Positions 1 to 9,843 are shown, numbered from the stretch's first letter. The stretch: DNA of 35,000 nt from Stramonita haemastoma (GCA_030674155.1 CM060319.1:1077168-1112167), one strand, 5' to 3'. Program-made: numbers and translations. Notes: generated by a model not told the origin, from the letters alone.

Positions 1-188
1 CACCAGCACACAAAATGTTGCAAGTTGGTAAGAATGAATATTAGATTATCAACAAAAAACTATTTGTATGTTCTTTAAACCAGCAAAACTGGGTTATCCT
101 TGATCCATTAGTTAAAGTTCTGACCACAGTACTTCTGTTTCTTTATGAGCACCACACAGACAGGGTTTTTTTCTTATTTAGAACATAC

Positions 189-231
189 CTTTTTCAGCGT
201 GAATCCAACTTTGGCATTGTGTATGGCATAC
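189..231 (-). CDS. MLH1: MLH1 exon 7
   Basis: This 43-nt exon is too short for an ordinary ORF scan. It begins with the G completing the split Arg codon and encodes YAIHNAKVGFTLKK, matching human YSVHNAGISFSVKK in length and pattern. The acceptor is GTTACAG (238-232) and the donor GTATGTTC starts at 188. Length and phase equal human exon 7. Exon 8 must lie beyond the left edge. Confidence 0.9.
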
Positions 232-367
232 CTGTAACACACAGACCACGTCAAGAAATACGAATTAAGAAATACAAACACAATGAAAGTATTACTAATT
301 AATAAAAAGGGAATCAGACCATCTTTAAAAAAATAATCACATTACCAAAGAATTTCATATCATATAC

Positions 368-410
<43 letters not shown>

Positions 411-469
411 ACGTGCATGCGTGCATGTGCTCATAAACCTGTCATCAATGTTTTGAAACATGCCACAGA

Positions 470-632
470 AATCCATCAACACCATTAACACAGCATCAAC
501 AACATCAACACAGCATCAACAACATCAACAGCATCAACATCAACATAGTATCAACATCAACACAGCATCAATTTCAACATCAACACAGCATCAACATCAC
601 CAACATCAACACAGCATTCCCACTAAAACAGG
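470..632. repeat. Minisatellite built on CAACATCAACACAGCAT
   Basis: Imperfect tandem copies of a 6- and 11-base alternation (CAACAT and CAACACAGCAT) fill this stretch. An open frame of 103 codons crosses it but encodes only repeated TQHQQHQ-type peptide, so it is not taken as a gene. Confidence 0.85.
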
Positions 633-2689
633 TTATCATTTTCAAAAACATTCTTCAGCTGGAAAAAACACTGACAAAAACCATCATCAATATTACAAAT
701 ATATAATAAAATCTTTACTAATAAATATTCACAGATGTGTAACACAGTATTCTAAACATAACAAAACTTGAAAACAAACATGCAATACATGTAAACATTA
801 TATATTTCATAAATAAAGATAACAAGAAAAATATTTCAGTTGTCCTTGTACAATATAATCCACGGTCAGTTCAATACCAATCCCAGCTAAAGGGAAACAA
901 CTGCAAGAAAACGCTCAGAATCAGGATTGTTCTTTCCCTTTGACCACAAATGGCTCAAGTCAAGTCTAGTCAAATTTTTATTTCCAGACGGTTCATTGAA
1001 TAACCATTGATTTGCTTTTTATCATCAAGCCATCTATTTAAGGAAAAACCGAAACACACAAACAAAACCCATTTCACCAACATTAATTAACTCAGCAAAG
1101 GGATTGGAGGTGGAAGCATCTTTAACAACTGAAATACCATTCAATATGCCAAACCAACTGGAAAATTCTCTACAAATTAAAAATAAATAAAAAACCCTCA
1201 GCAGATGATGTGCAGAAAGGTCTTTGATAGCAATAATAATTTTTGAAAAATAAAATAATTTTTAAAAAAAAAGAAAAAAGGTAAAGGTCATAGGGGAGCA
1301 AGGTGTCAGTGACCTCAGTTTCTCTAGGGGCCAGCATATTGAGGGCGACACTCATCTCCTCTCCCTCACTGCTTAACCCCCTTGTTGTTGAATTCTACAG
1401 AGCTAAACTGCCTGCAGATTTTGAATTCTTTGAAAGTTTTCTAGCCCAAACTGACATAGTCTACTCCTGAGACAACTGTCTGTGTGCATGACAAGCTATC
1501 AAGCTGAAATTTTGTCACAAGCTAGATATATATATCTTTGTACTTGCATTCTAAGGCAAATTCACATGTCTGGTCACAAAATGTCGTGTCATTGTCACCT
1601 TATTTGTCACCAATCACAGGTTAAAGTATATTGTATACAATAAACCAGCAAATATGTATGGAATAGACAAAAATTCATACATGTAAGAGTTGAATAAAGA
1701 ACGGATGCCTAGCTAACGTGTTTATTGATGTTTGTGTGCAATTGTACTTCAAGGATGTGTCACACAATGTCCTCATAACACCTGTTGTTTTATATGTCTT
1801 GATGAGACATACTTTTTGTTTAACTATTTTTTTGTCTTTTGAAAACAAGGCATATTCAATCAATATCTGACCTGTATACTGCATTTCAGATCTCTGTCTT
1901 ACCACATGTTTGTTAAGTGCACAGAAGTGTATTATTGTACATAAGTGTCACATTGTCACCAGTGTCACCACACAGGTGTGACAAATATGAAACAACACAG
2001 AACTTGTGTAATTCTACAAAATTTTAATCTTGATAGCCTTTAAAATAGTTGTAGTGATGGCACAGGGACATATCACATCACAGAAAGCACAAATTGTGGA
2101 TGTGTCAGGTGTGTACCTATCGCTGTCACCTGTGGCACCTTGGCAGACTGGAGACCTATTTTCTTTTTCTTCTTGCTATTTTCATCATCAGCAAATCTGT
2201 CCATTGAGTTTCAAATAAAAAGTGTTGTAATAACTAGAAAATAGTCAAAAGGCGTCACATTTTCTGGCGTTTATGCTGTGGACCTCCCCCCCAGGTCAAA
2301 TTTCTCCACAGTGGTGTGGGTAGCACAGGTCACAGCGCTTGCAGGAATGTGCCGTGTAGTGCTTTATTTTCAGGGTCATTCTTCTCTCTAACTGCGTTAT
2401 TTCCTTTCTCTTCTCTCCCTCAGCTTTTTATTTCTGACTCACTTAACATTTATCATTGAAATTTTTCTACTTCCAATGCAAACACGTTCATTTTATTGTC
2501 TAGTTAGTTATTTCGCCACGCGCTATGAGCGAAAGGCATTTCTACCACCAGCATTGCTTTCTTCCTTCCCTCCCAAGTACACACGTGTTAGTGGTCTAAA
2601 TTTATCACTGGCACCATCTGAAACCTTTCGTGCATCACCCCACCCAATTTCAGACACATTGTGTGAGAACCACGAGGTATGTGTGTGAT

Positions 2690-2970
2690 GGAAAAGTACT
2701 GCCCACGTGGTCAGGACCAACGGCCGGCTACGGCCGCAACGAAATCTAGCAGCTAGTGCTGTTACAGGCGGCTGCTGCCTTAACGAGGCTAAGACAGTCA
2801 ACCTCCCCTCACCCTAAAGAGGGCAGGTACCCATTTACAGCTGGGTGAACTAGGGGACTGTACTGAAGCCAAGGTGCACAAATGGTCATCCATCCCATCT
2901 GTAACCACACTCAATACTGCTTAACCTTTGCTGGGGAAAGCGAGTGCTCTGACCACTGAGCTATCACATT
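2690..2970 (-). mobile_element. tRNA-derived SINE, type 2
   Basis: Read on the minus strand from about 2970, the sequence GATAGCTCAGTGGTCAGAGC is a good tRNA A-box region (D arm). It is followed by a body containing CCCAGCTGTAAATGGGTACC and, further on, CTAGCTGCTAGATTTCG. I do not see a clean B box, so the head is diverged. The body is not shared with the other SINE copies in this window, so it is a separate family. Exact ends and target duplications could not be fixed. Confidence 0.6.
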
Positions 2971-3007
2971 CCCTGTGTCCAATAATGCCATCCATAAAAA
3001 AGAAGTT

Positions 3008-3195
3008 CCATCACTAAAGCTGTCCATTCAAAGGCTCCATCAACAAAGCTGTCCATTCAACACTCCATCAATAAAACTGTCCATTCAACACTCCATCAAT
3101 AAAGCTGTCCATTCAACACTCCATCAACAAAGCTGTCCATTCAACACTCCATCACCAAAGCTGTCCATTCAACACTCCATCAACAAAGCCACCCA
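3008..3195. repeat. 28-bp minisatellite, about 6-7 units
   Basis: The unit CTCCATCAACAAAGCTGTCC plus ATTCAACA is repeated head to tail with small changes (CAATAAA, CACCAAA). It lies in MLH1 intron 6. Because 28 is not a multiple of three, the translated repeat changes frame along the array; no gene is inferred. Confidence 0.9.
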
Positions 3196-3794
3196 TAAGA
3201 GAGTTCCGTCTCCTTGGAGAAATGGTACCATCAGATATATTTGCTTACTTCTGCTTGCAGGGCTAACAATACATATCTCCGTCTGCGCTTATCAATTTTC
3301 GCTAGCCTTTGTCTTCAGTAATGATGAAAAACTAGTCACAAGATTGTTCCATCCATATCTTTCAGCATTAACTACTTGCCATGACATCAGTCTGAAAAGA
3401 TCTCTGAACCTTTGCCTCGCCTCTACCGCACTGCACAGCATGGAGAAAAGAAAAAGCAGTAGTTTTTCCGGAAAATAGTAGTAAGCCCTCGAAAATAGAG
3501 GCCATTTTTGTTGACAAAGCACTACATTAAAAACTGTCACCAAGACAGGAACCGACTAATAATAACATTTGTTTATATATTCATGGATATAAATAACACT
3601 GAATTTTTGTTCCTTTTAAATGCTGTAATCCCTTCTGTTTCACAAAGTCAGCTCAGAAACAAAAGAAACCTTGAAAGTCATGAAGAAAAAAAAGCATGCA
3701 GACAACTGCCAAATTCATGGAGTTTTGGGGGGGTTCTTTTTTTCTGAAAAATTCTGTTATTTTTCGTCGTCTTCAATGGTTGATGGTGGGCTGA

Positions 3795-3905
3795 CAACAA
3801 AAATACAGAAAGTTACCAACAAAAATTCCGAAACATACCCAACAAAAATACAGAAACCTACCAACAAAAATTCCGAAACATACCCAACAAAACTACAGAA
3901 ACCAG
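3795..3905. repeat. Tandem repeat of about 46 bp (two half-units of about 23 bp)
   Basis: Alternating blocks ACAAAAATACAGAAACCTACC and ACAAAAATTCCGAAACATAC-type sequence occur about two and a half times. The array lies about 170 bp downstream of exon 6 in the sense direction of MLH1. Confidence 0.8.
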
Positions 3906-4074
3906 AGCACAATGCACAACAAAAAGAAGATCTAAAATCAAAACAAGATAATTATCAAATACTGATAGACAGAAAAAAACACAATACAACCTCCCCTGCT
4001 AACAACCCTCTCCCTCCCTCCTCACCCCCTCCCCCCACCAAAGCAAAAAAACCCCAAAAGCCCTTCCCCCTTAC

Positions 4075-4166
4075 CTGCTGACGACTTCCACAATTCTGGC
4101 GTGCTCTTCAGCAGGGCTGCGCAGGGCTTTGCGGCGTGTGGACACATTGTAGAACAGATCCTCCAC
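4075..4166 (-). CDS. MLH1: MLH1 exon 6
   Basis: This 92-nt exon encodes [16 protein letters not shown] and then [14 protein letters not shown] plus the first two bases of an Arg codon. DLFYN..TRRKAL is highly diagnostic of MutL proteins. The acceptor is CCCAG just right of 4166 and the donor is GTAAGG at 4074-4069. Length and phase equal human exon 6. Confidence 0.95.
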
Positions 4167-4336
4167 CTGGGTCCACAACACTTAGAACCCTTACTTTTCT
4201 TACTACAGTCATCATCCTTGTTGTTATCAACTCTGACTATAAGAGTTGGTGCGCTATCTTTTATAATATATCTATGTAACTCTACAGCCTGAGAGAAGCT
4301 GTCTCGAGATTGTATTTTTCATACAAAAAAAAACAC

Positions 4337-4735
<399 letters not shown>

Positions 4736-4848
4736 TGTGAGACCCTGTGTGTAACCCTGTATGTGTCTGTGTGTCTGTGTGTGTGCATGTCTACATGCAT
4801 GCGTGCATGCGTGCATGTGTGCGTGTGTGTGTGATTTTTTTCACCCAC

Positions 4849-4921
4849 CGTGATCTGAGTGCCCACATTGCCAGCACAAGGTTTCACCGGTTCCTTCAGT
4901 TTGCCATCCACAAACTGCCCC
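4849..4921 (-). CDS. MLH1: MLH1 exon 5
   Basis: This 73-nt exon begins with the G that completes the split Arg codon and encodes GQFVDGKLKEPVKPCAGNVG followed by TQIT, which includes the GT motif of the GHKL ATPase. The acceptor is TTGCAG at 4927-4922 and the donor is GTGGGTGA at 4848-4841. The four residues GQFV replace ASYS of the human protein. The downstream intron (682 bp) is dominated by CA-type repeats in the sense strand, beginning about 20 nt after the donor. Confidence 0.93.
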
Positions 4922-5042
4922 CTGCAACATCAGCAACAGACAGGAGGTTCTCACCACTGCAACACCCTCAATATCACCTCAAAAATAGGTCTGTTCCAAT
5001 GCCACATTTCTGAAAAAAGCATACAATTAACTCTCTATTCAG

Positions 5043-5490
5043 TATTTTTTTTTTTTTTTTAATATTTTAGACCACTTTATGTCACAGCAGATTTCTCTGC
5101 ATGAAATTCGGGCTGCTCTCCATGGGGAGAGCGCGTCGCCATATGTGCAGCGCCTACCCTTTTTTTTTTTTCCCCTCAGGGATGGTGTCTAAACACGACA
5201 CCTGTGTGCATGCTGGGGTTTTTTTTTTTAATTTTGTCATCCACTCCTACCAGCACACGATGGCCTGCTCTTCCGAAAGGCGGAACAAGGTTTTAATGTG
5301 TGCGCAAGATGTTCTGCGTGCGTTTGCACACGGGGCCTCAGTTTATAGTCTCATCTGAATGACTTTGACATTCAGTTCGATTTTTTCATCAAACTGGGAA
5401 GAAAGGGCGAGGCTGGGTACAAACCCAGATACTCACGGTTTACATATTGGCAGGCGAACGTCTTAACCATCCTGCCACCTTCCTTCCTCC
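5043..5490 (-). mobile_element. tRNA-derived SINE type 1 copy, composite, in the MLH1 exon 3/4 to exon 5 intron
   Basis: On the minus strand from about 5490, GGTGGCAGGATGGTTAAGAC resembles an A box and GGGTTTGTACCC a B box. The SINE type 1 body follows (ATGAGACTATAAACTGAGGC, then the segment around AGCAGGCCATCGTGTGC). The usual LINE-like tail is replaced by a different segment rich in GC (about 5080-5215) and the copy ends in a run of A (T run on plus at 5045-5060). It appears to be a composite of two repeats. Confidence 0.7.
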
Positions 5491-5616
5491 TCTCAGTATC
5501 TCTTAAGAAAAATTTGTTATGTTATATTCATGTCCTGTGAAATCAATGTGCAATTGGTAACCTATGAGGTTCGGAAAGGGAAAAAAAAAGAAGTCTGCTA
5601 AACAATGGAATATACA

Positions 5617-5690
5617 GAAAAGTTTTAAGGCACAAAAAGAAATGTTTTAAGGCACAAAAAGAAATGTTTTAAGGCACAAAAAGAAAAGTG
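5617..5690. repeat. 23-bp tandem repeat, three copies
   Basis: The unit GTTTTAAGGCACAAAAAGAA plus AT is repeated three times, 40-115 nt downstream of the exon 3/4 donor in the sense of MLH1. Confidence 0.9.
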
Positions 5691-5731
5691 GTCACAATGA
5701 TTTTTGTTGGAAGAGTCCCCCCCCCCCCCAC

Positions 5732-5904
5732 CTGAAGGCGCACTGTGCCTGAGGCGTGCGGCTGGTGATGGTGACGTGCGCCACATGGCTGATGCTGGCC
5801 AGGGCCTCCCCCCGAAAGCCGTACGTGGCGATGCTCTGCAGGTCCTCAAACTTCTGCAGCTTGCTGGTCGTGAACCGCTCACACACAATGCTCATGTCTT
5901 CCTT
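5732..5904 (-). CDS. MLH1: MLH1 exon 3/4 (human exons 3 and 4 fused)
   Basis: A single 173-nt exon carries what human MLH1 splits into exons 3 (99 nt) and 4 (74 nt). It begins [17 protein letters not shown], continues through [17 protein letters not shown], the ATP-lid region and motif III, and ends within an Arg codon (AG before the donor). The acceptor is TTGCAG at 5910-5905. The donor GTGGGGGG at 5731 leads into a long G run in the sense strand (C run on plus, about 5717-5729). Three 23-bp tandem repeats lie just inside the downstream intron. Confidence 0.95.
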
Positions 5905-6256
5905 CTGCAACCATGCAGACCACTGTGTATCAGTTGACTGCATGAAGTAACCATTCACAGTGAAAACTTTCAAAAAATTAGACACTGATATTTTTTATAC
6001 ACATACTGGACAGCACTTTAAAATCATAAAAGAAAAATAGCATTGGTTTCCTTAATTATCTGATTTTAGAATCTGTCTTACTTGTACAGCTAAATATACC
6101 ATCATGGATTCATATATCAAATTCCTAAATATTCAGATCATTAAAGAAGATTTACAGAAAGAAGACAATTAAGAATGTAGAAGATTCTACTCAATAATTA
6201 CATGGCAAATAATATACAAAAGAGCTCTTTTCTCTCTTTATTCTAACCCATGCCCA

Positions 6257-6258
<2 letters not shown>

Positions 6259-6291
<33 letters not shown>
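6259..6291. repeat. (CA)n microsatellite
   Basis: A pure CA run of about 16 units lies in the intron between MLH1 exons 2 and 3/4. The rest of 5905-6690 is AT-rich, with no gene recognised on either strand. Confidence 0.9.
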
Positions 6292-6295
<4 letters not shown>

Positions 6296-6689
6296 GGTAA
6301 CACAAGGTCCACATTCCTTATCTAGACCCTTCCACTTCACTCTGCAGTGCTGAGGTCAAGGCGCCAGCCTCTCAAGTAAGATGATAACTAAAGTCCTGGT
6401 CCTGTTCACAGCCTGCACTTTCAGCATTTATAACAGACAGAACTGATAGAAAACATAACACCATCCCTGACAAAGTCCTGCACCTGGCGTTCAACTTTTA
6501 ACAAGATTCATGTCTTCTCACGCACAATTTTATGACAGCATGTGTCAACTGCAGAAAGTGCCAGAGAGTTTCTTCTCTGTACGCAAACAAACTTGAAAGA
6601 ACACAATGCAGACAGGCCTGCTGACATGTCACACTGGAAAAATGTAACCTCTCCATTCTTCATAATCATAAATACAGAGCACAATGAAG

Positions 6690-6922
6690 AGTATACTCCC
6701 CCAAAAGTCCTTAAGCTGAGACTATAAACCAAGGTCCCGTATATTGCACACACATTAAAACCCATACTGCTTTTCGGATGAGTAGGCCATGGTGTGCCGG
6801 TGGAAATGGATGACAAAATTGACAAAACTGCATACACACGTGAACTGGATGTATAAAAAAGCACATGAATGCTTATTCCACTATCCTCGAAATAAAAGAA
6901 TAACTAAATAAATAAATAAACT
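6690..6922 (+). mobile_element. tRNA-derived SINE type 1, 5'-truncated
   Basis: This copy starts within the body (AAGTCCTTAAGCTGAGACTA) and reads through TGAGTAGGCCATGGTGTGCC and the LINE-like tail (CTGGATGTATAAAAAAGCAC, then a poor hairpin and ATTCCACTATCCTCGAAATA). It ends in (AAAT)n. The tRNA head is missing. It lies in the intron next to MLH1 exon 2, antisense to the gene. Confidence 0.8.
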
Positions 6923-6988
6923 ACAAGCAGTGACCTCAGAGCACAGGTTGCCTATTCCCCCCTGGCTCCGCTGCTCTCCCTCACTCAC

Positions 6989-7078
6989 CCTGATGCCGGA
7001 GCCATTGTCCTGAATCTGCAGCATCTTCAGCCCTCCCTGCCGCACCGTCACCTGCACGCTGCTGGACCCAGCATCCAG

Positions 7079-7079
<1 letters not shown>
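6989..7079 (-). CDS. MLH1: MLH1 exon 2
   Basis: This 91-nt exon encodes [20 protein letters not shown] and then [14 protein letters not shown] motif II with the ATP-binding Asp and Gly residues. It begins with T, completing the Cys codon split with exon 1, and ends on a whole Arg codon before the donor GTGAGT. Length and phase equal human exon 2. The 3' splice site is odd. The AG at 7081-7080 is preceded by about 60 nt of pure (TG)n in the sense strand, with no ordinary polypyrimidine tract. Confidence 0.95.

Positions 7080-7082
<3 letters not shown>

Positions 7083-7142
<60 letters not shown>
7083..7142. repeat. (CA)30 microsatellite touching the MLH1 exon 2 acceptor
   Basis: About 30 pure CA units end three bases from exon 2. 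In the pre-mRNA it is (UG)n directly followed by CAG and the exon, replacing the polypyrimidine tract. It also forms part of the inverted-repeat arm. Confidence 0.95.
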
Positions 7143-7145
<3 letters not shown>

Positions 7146-7193
7146 TCACCATGTTATGTACAGACTGACATTTTTATGCATGGTATTTTCTAA
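7141..7193 (-). repeat. Right arm of the 53-bp inverted repeat
   Basis: This is the reverse complement of 4337-4389 without a mismatch. It lies in MLH1 intron 1, directly next to the (CA)30 tract that touches exon 2, and ends where the LINE-1 5' region starts. Identity stops sharply at 7193/7194. Confidence 0.95.
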
Positions 7194-7199
7194 CCGTGA

Positions 7200-7277
7200 C
7201 ACTTCCGGTTAAAATGGCGACAGACAAGCGTTAAAAGTATTTCGTGTGAACATAGATATCTGGAGATTGTGGTGATC
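7200..7277 (+). promoter_or_regulatory. LINE-1 5' UTR with ETS-like and YY1-like motifs
   Basis: ACTTCCGGT (7200-7208) matches the ETS/GABP consensus on the reverse strand. AAAATGGCGAC (7211-7221) is a good YY1-type site. A second ATGGCG overlaps the ORF1 start codon (7278). No TATA box is seen. Such short TATA-less promoters with YY1 near the start are known from L1 elements; function here is inferred. Confidence 0.5.
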
Positions 7278-9497
7278 ATGGCGGAAATTTCACGCAAAAA
7301 AAGAAGGCGTGACGAAAAGTATTACGCTGTGACAAAAGGGCGAACGGTGGGGATATTCAAGACCTGGAATGAGGCAAGTGAATCTGTTTTAGGATATCAC
7401 GGAGCAGCACACAAAGCATATGACAGTTTAGAAAAAGCGATAGGAGCGATGAAGCAGTCGGGTGTTATGTGTCCGTCTGTATATGGAGAAACCAAGTGGG
7501 AAACGAACAGTAAGAAGGAAGATGAAGATGAAGAAGACAGAACTGATGAAGAAGAATACGACAACTCACGAGAAACTGACAGAAACGACTTAACGAAGGG
7601 GGCGAATGGACAGTCATGCATATGTAGTACAGCAGTTGCAGGACGTACCTTGAAGTGCAGTGAGTGTTACAGAAAAATCCACTGGGCCTGCACCTCACTA
7701 CCAACATATCAAATTTATGTGTATGCAAAATCGTCACGGCTATATACATGCCCATGCTGTGCTGAGGCCAAATTTGCCTCTGAACAGGTTTTAGAAGAAA
7801 TGGAGAGACAGACAGAACTGATACATGACGCAGACCAAGAAATGACGTCAGGCAAGGAAAAAAGATCGTATGTAGATGATAACAAAATAATCTTTGAAGC
7901 TAGAATCAGTGAACTGAAGGCAATGGTCTGTAACCTAGAAAAAGCAATCAGTACAATGGCAGAGCATATGTACTCCTCCTTCAGTGAGTTGAAAGGCCAG
8001 AGCAGACCATGGTATTACGCAGAACCTGAAAACACCAATGCTGCAGGTTCTAAAAAAGATCTATATGAAACACCAAAAGACTCGACGCCGAAAAGTAAGG
8101 ACAATCAAAAAAGAAAGCGAAGAACTACAAAGAAAGCCCTCAAACAAAAATCGAGACAAGACAGCCCGAAAAGGATGGAGAAAATCGAGAAAACAACAAC
8201 AACCTTGACGGAAAATACATCAATACCTGAATCAGAAAACAGTCTCCCTCCACTGGATTTAGATCTATCCAAAGACGAATCCAAACGAGAAGACCTGAAC
8301 TGGGTTACAGATGATGATGATGGAATCCAGAACTCGAGTACTGAAGAAGAAGTAGAAGAAGAACTTGGTGAGAGTGATCTCGAGGAAAATATAACATCAA
8401 GCAGTCTTCCATATGTACTGATGATACATGACTCGGTACTGGATGGTATTGACGCCGAACGACTCGGAAACTCGTATGGACTGGCAATCAGGAAGAAAAA
8501 GGCATTCACAATTAATGACTGCGAGAAGGAAATAGACAAAATCAAGGCAACCCCTGAAGTAGCACTGATTCACTGTGGCTTAAACAACCTAAAGATTGAA
8601 ACAGCGGAAACAGTGAGCCAAAAGATGATTCGGGTAGTAAAAAAGATCCATGAAGACTTCAAAGACACTCAAATAGTCATCAGTCAGGCCATATCTACAA
8701 CGGATAGAGAACTTGAGGCCAAAAGACAATTATACAACGCCTTTATGTTCGGAGAGTTGTTCAGACTGAAAAACATTTCTTTTATCGAACATAACATGAA
8801 CCCCCATAACAAATCCCTGTTCCGGGACACTACCCATCCATCAGAAAGAGGTAGTGGTGTTCTGGCAGGAAACATTGGCCGACACCTGCACTCCCGATGC
8901 TGGACAGTCAACAGCAAACAACGACCGAGACCTAAGTCTAAGAAAGTTGAAACACAAAGGAGAGAAACTGGATGGCAGAAAGAAAGACCACAGGAGCAAT
9001 ATTCAAAGGAAAACAGACCAAATAACGAACAGCAAACAGAAGATGACAGAAGGAACTGGAGACAGCAATACCAGAGGAGCCAGTACAGAAACGAACGAAA
9101 TGTGACTTATGAGCCATTTCACCAGTACAGCAGAACCGCTACACCTGGAAAGTACGCTGATTGGAACAGAGACAGACGACAGTGGAGAACGAGCGCACAG
9201 TACGAAGACAGAAGACGCTACAGCAACAGAACAACACGACCGTGGACTGACAGATGGAACAACAGCCAAGAAGAAAGAAATCGACGGGGATGGAGAGGTG
9301 ACTGGAAAGACGATGTGAATGACTGGAAAAGCAACAGATGGTATGACAGGATTGCAAACAACGGAGGAAGACAGTGGAACGAGAGGTACAGAAATGGTGC
9401 GGGTGAACTGACCAGACCACAAGGCTACCATCAACCTAGACAAGACTGGCGGTTACGTCAACACTATGACAGGAGAGATGCACCATGGAATTTATAA
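7278..9497 (+). CDS. LINE-1 ORF1 protein: RNase H1-type hybrid-binding domain, PHD finger, SGNH esterase, basic tail
   Basis: A protein of 739 residues, probably the RNA-binding chaperone part of the retrotransposon particle. Residues 14-62 (KYYAVTKGRTVGIFKTWNEA, then GYHGAAHKAYDSLEKA) match the N-terminal RNA-DNA hybrid-binding domain of RNase H1 and caulimovirus viroplasmin. Residues 114-161 form a PHD-type zinc finger (C114, C116, C127, C130, H135, C138, C158, C160/C161). A short helix at about 213-240 could be a coiled coil, followed by acidic and basic low-complexity stretches. Residues 378-535 look like an SGNH hydrolase: HDS with Ser386, GLNN with Asn436, and DTTH with Asp517 and His520. 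The last 170 residues are rich in R, W, Y, N and Q. The ATG in TCATGG at 7278 is chosen; an open frame extends only three codons upstream. Confidence 0.88.
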   Translation: MAEISRKKRRRDEKYYAVTKGRTVGIFKTWNEASESVLGYHGAAHKAYDSLEKAIGAMKQSGVMCPSVYGETKWETNSKKEDEDEEDRTDEEEYDNSRETDRNDLTKGANGQSCICSTAVAGRTLKCSECYRKIHWACTSLPTYQIYVYAKSSRLYTCPCCAEAKFASEQVLEEMERQTELIHDADQEMTSGKEKRSYVDDNKIIFEARISELKAMVCNLEKAISTMAEHMYSSFSELKGQSRPWYYAEPENTNAAGSKKDLYETPKDSTPKSKDNQKRKRRTTKKALKQKSRQDSPKRMEKIEKTTTTLTENTSIPESENSLPPLDLDLSKDESKREDLNWVTDDDDGIQNSSTEEEVEEELGESDLEENITSSSLPYVLMIHDSVLDGIDAERLGNSYGLAIRKKKAFTINDCEKEIDKIKATPEVALIHCGLNNLKIETAETVSQKMIRVVKKIHEDFKDTQIVISQAISTTDRELEAKRQLYNAFMFGELFRLKNISFIEHNMNPHNKSLFRDTTHPSERGSGVLAGNIGRHLHSRCWTVNSKQRPRPKSKKVETQRRETGWQKERPQEQYSKENRPNNEQQTEDDRRNWRQQYQRSQYRNERNVTYEPFHQYSRTATPGKYADWNRDRRQWRTSAQYEDRRRYSNRTTRPWTDRWNNSQEERNRRGWRGDWKDDVNDWKSNRWYDRIANNGGRQWNERYRNGAGELTRPQGYHQPRQDWRLRQHYDRRDAPWNL

Positions 9498-9798
9498 TCA
9501 GACTGACGCAAATAGATATTAATATACCATTTGAACCTATCCAAAATTGAACACAACTAATAAGAAACACACATTAAGAAGCAACTCCCCCCTCCCCTCC
9601 AATCCTTATACATGCATGCGCCCACTTAATACATACACACACTTGCACACGCATGCACAATCCACCCACATGCACGTACTCACCCACATTCACACACACA
9701 CACACACACACACCCCATTTGAGTATCCAATGTAAAGTACAAGAAGTTAGACTGAATACAAAGATGAATGGCAATTACGTCATTATCAGAGAGCAAGG

Positions 9799-9843
<45 letters not shown>

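Larger units (their letters stand above)
232..4074 (-). other. MLH1 intron 6 (3843 bp): minisatellites, one SINE, otherwise no recognised feature
   Basis: No coding sequence is visible in this stretch on either strand. It contains a (GT)n tract (371-406), a CAACATCAACACAGCAT-type minisatellite (about 470-632), a tRNA-derived SINE (about 2690-2970), a 28-bp minisatellite (about 3008-3195) and a 46-bp tandem repeat (about 3795-3905). Positions 640-2640 are AT-rich unique-looking sequence in which I recognise nothing. The short open frames here contain repeat-encoded or low-complexity peptides. Confidence 0.8.

Noticed and set aside
460..771. 103-codon open frame from the CAACAT minisatellite
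   Set aside because: The peptide is the translated repeat followed by low-complexity sequence, and it lies inside an MLH1 intron.
2690..2970. A functional tRNA gene on minus (GATAGCTCAGTGGTCAGAGC)
   Set aside because: Only the A-box side is tRNA-like. No cloverleaf can be completed and a SINE body follows.
2975..3478. 167-codon open frame on plus in intron 6
   Set aside because: Its first half is the 28-bp minisatellite and the rest has no similarity I recognise. It is antisense within an MLH1 intron.
7141..7193. Terminal inverted repeats of a DNA transposon spanning 4337-7193
   Set aside because: The interior is ordinary MLH1 exons and introns in native order, no transposase is present, and no target duplication was seen outside the arms. 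A separate inverted duplication explains it better.
7397..9443. Minus-strand open frames opposite LINE-1 ORF1
   Set aside because: They are Ser/Val-rich shadows of the purine-rich ORF1 coding strand, without domains.
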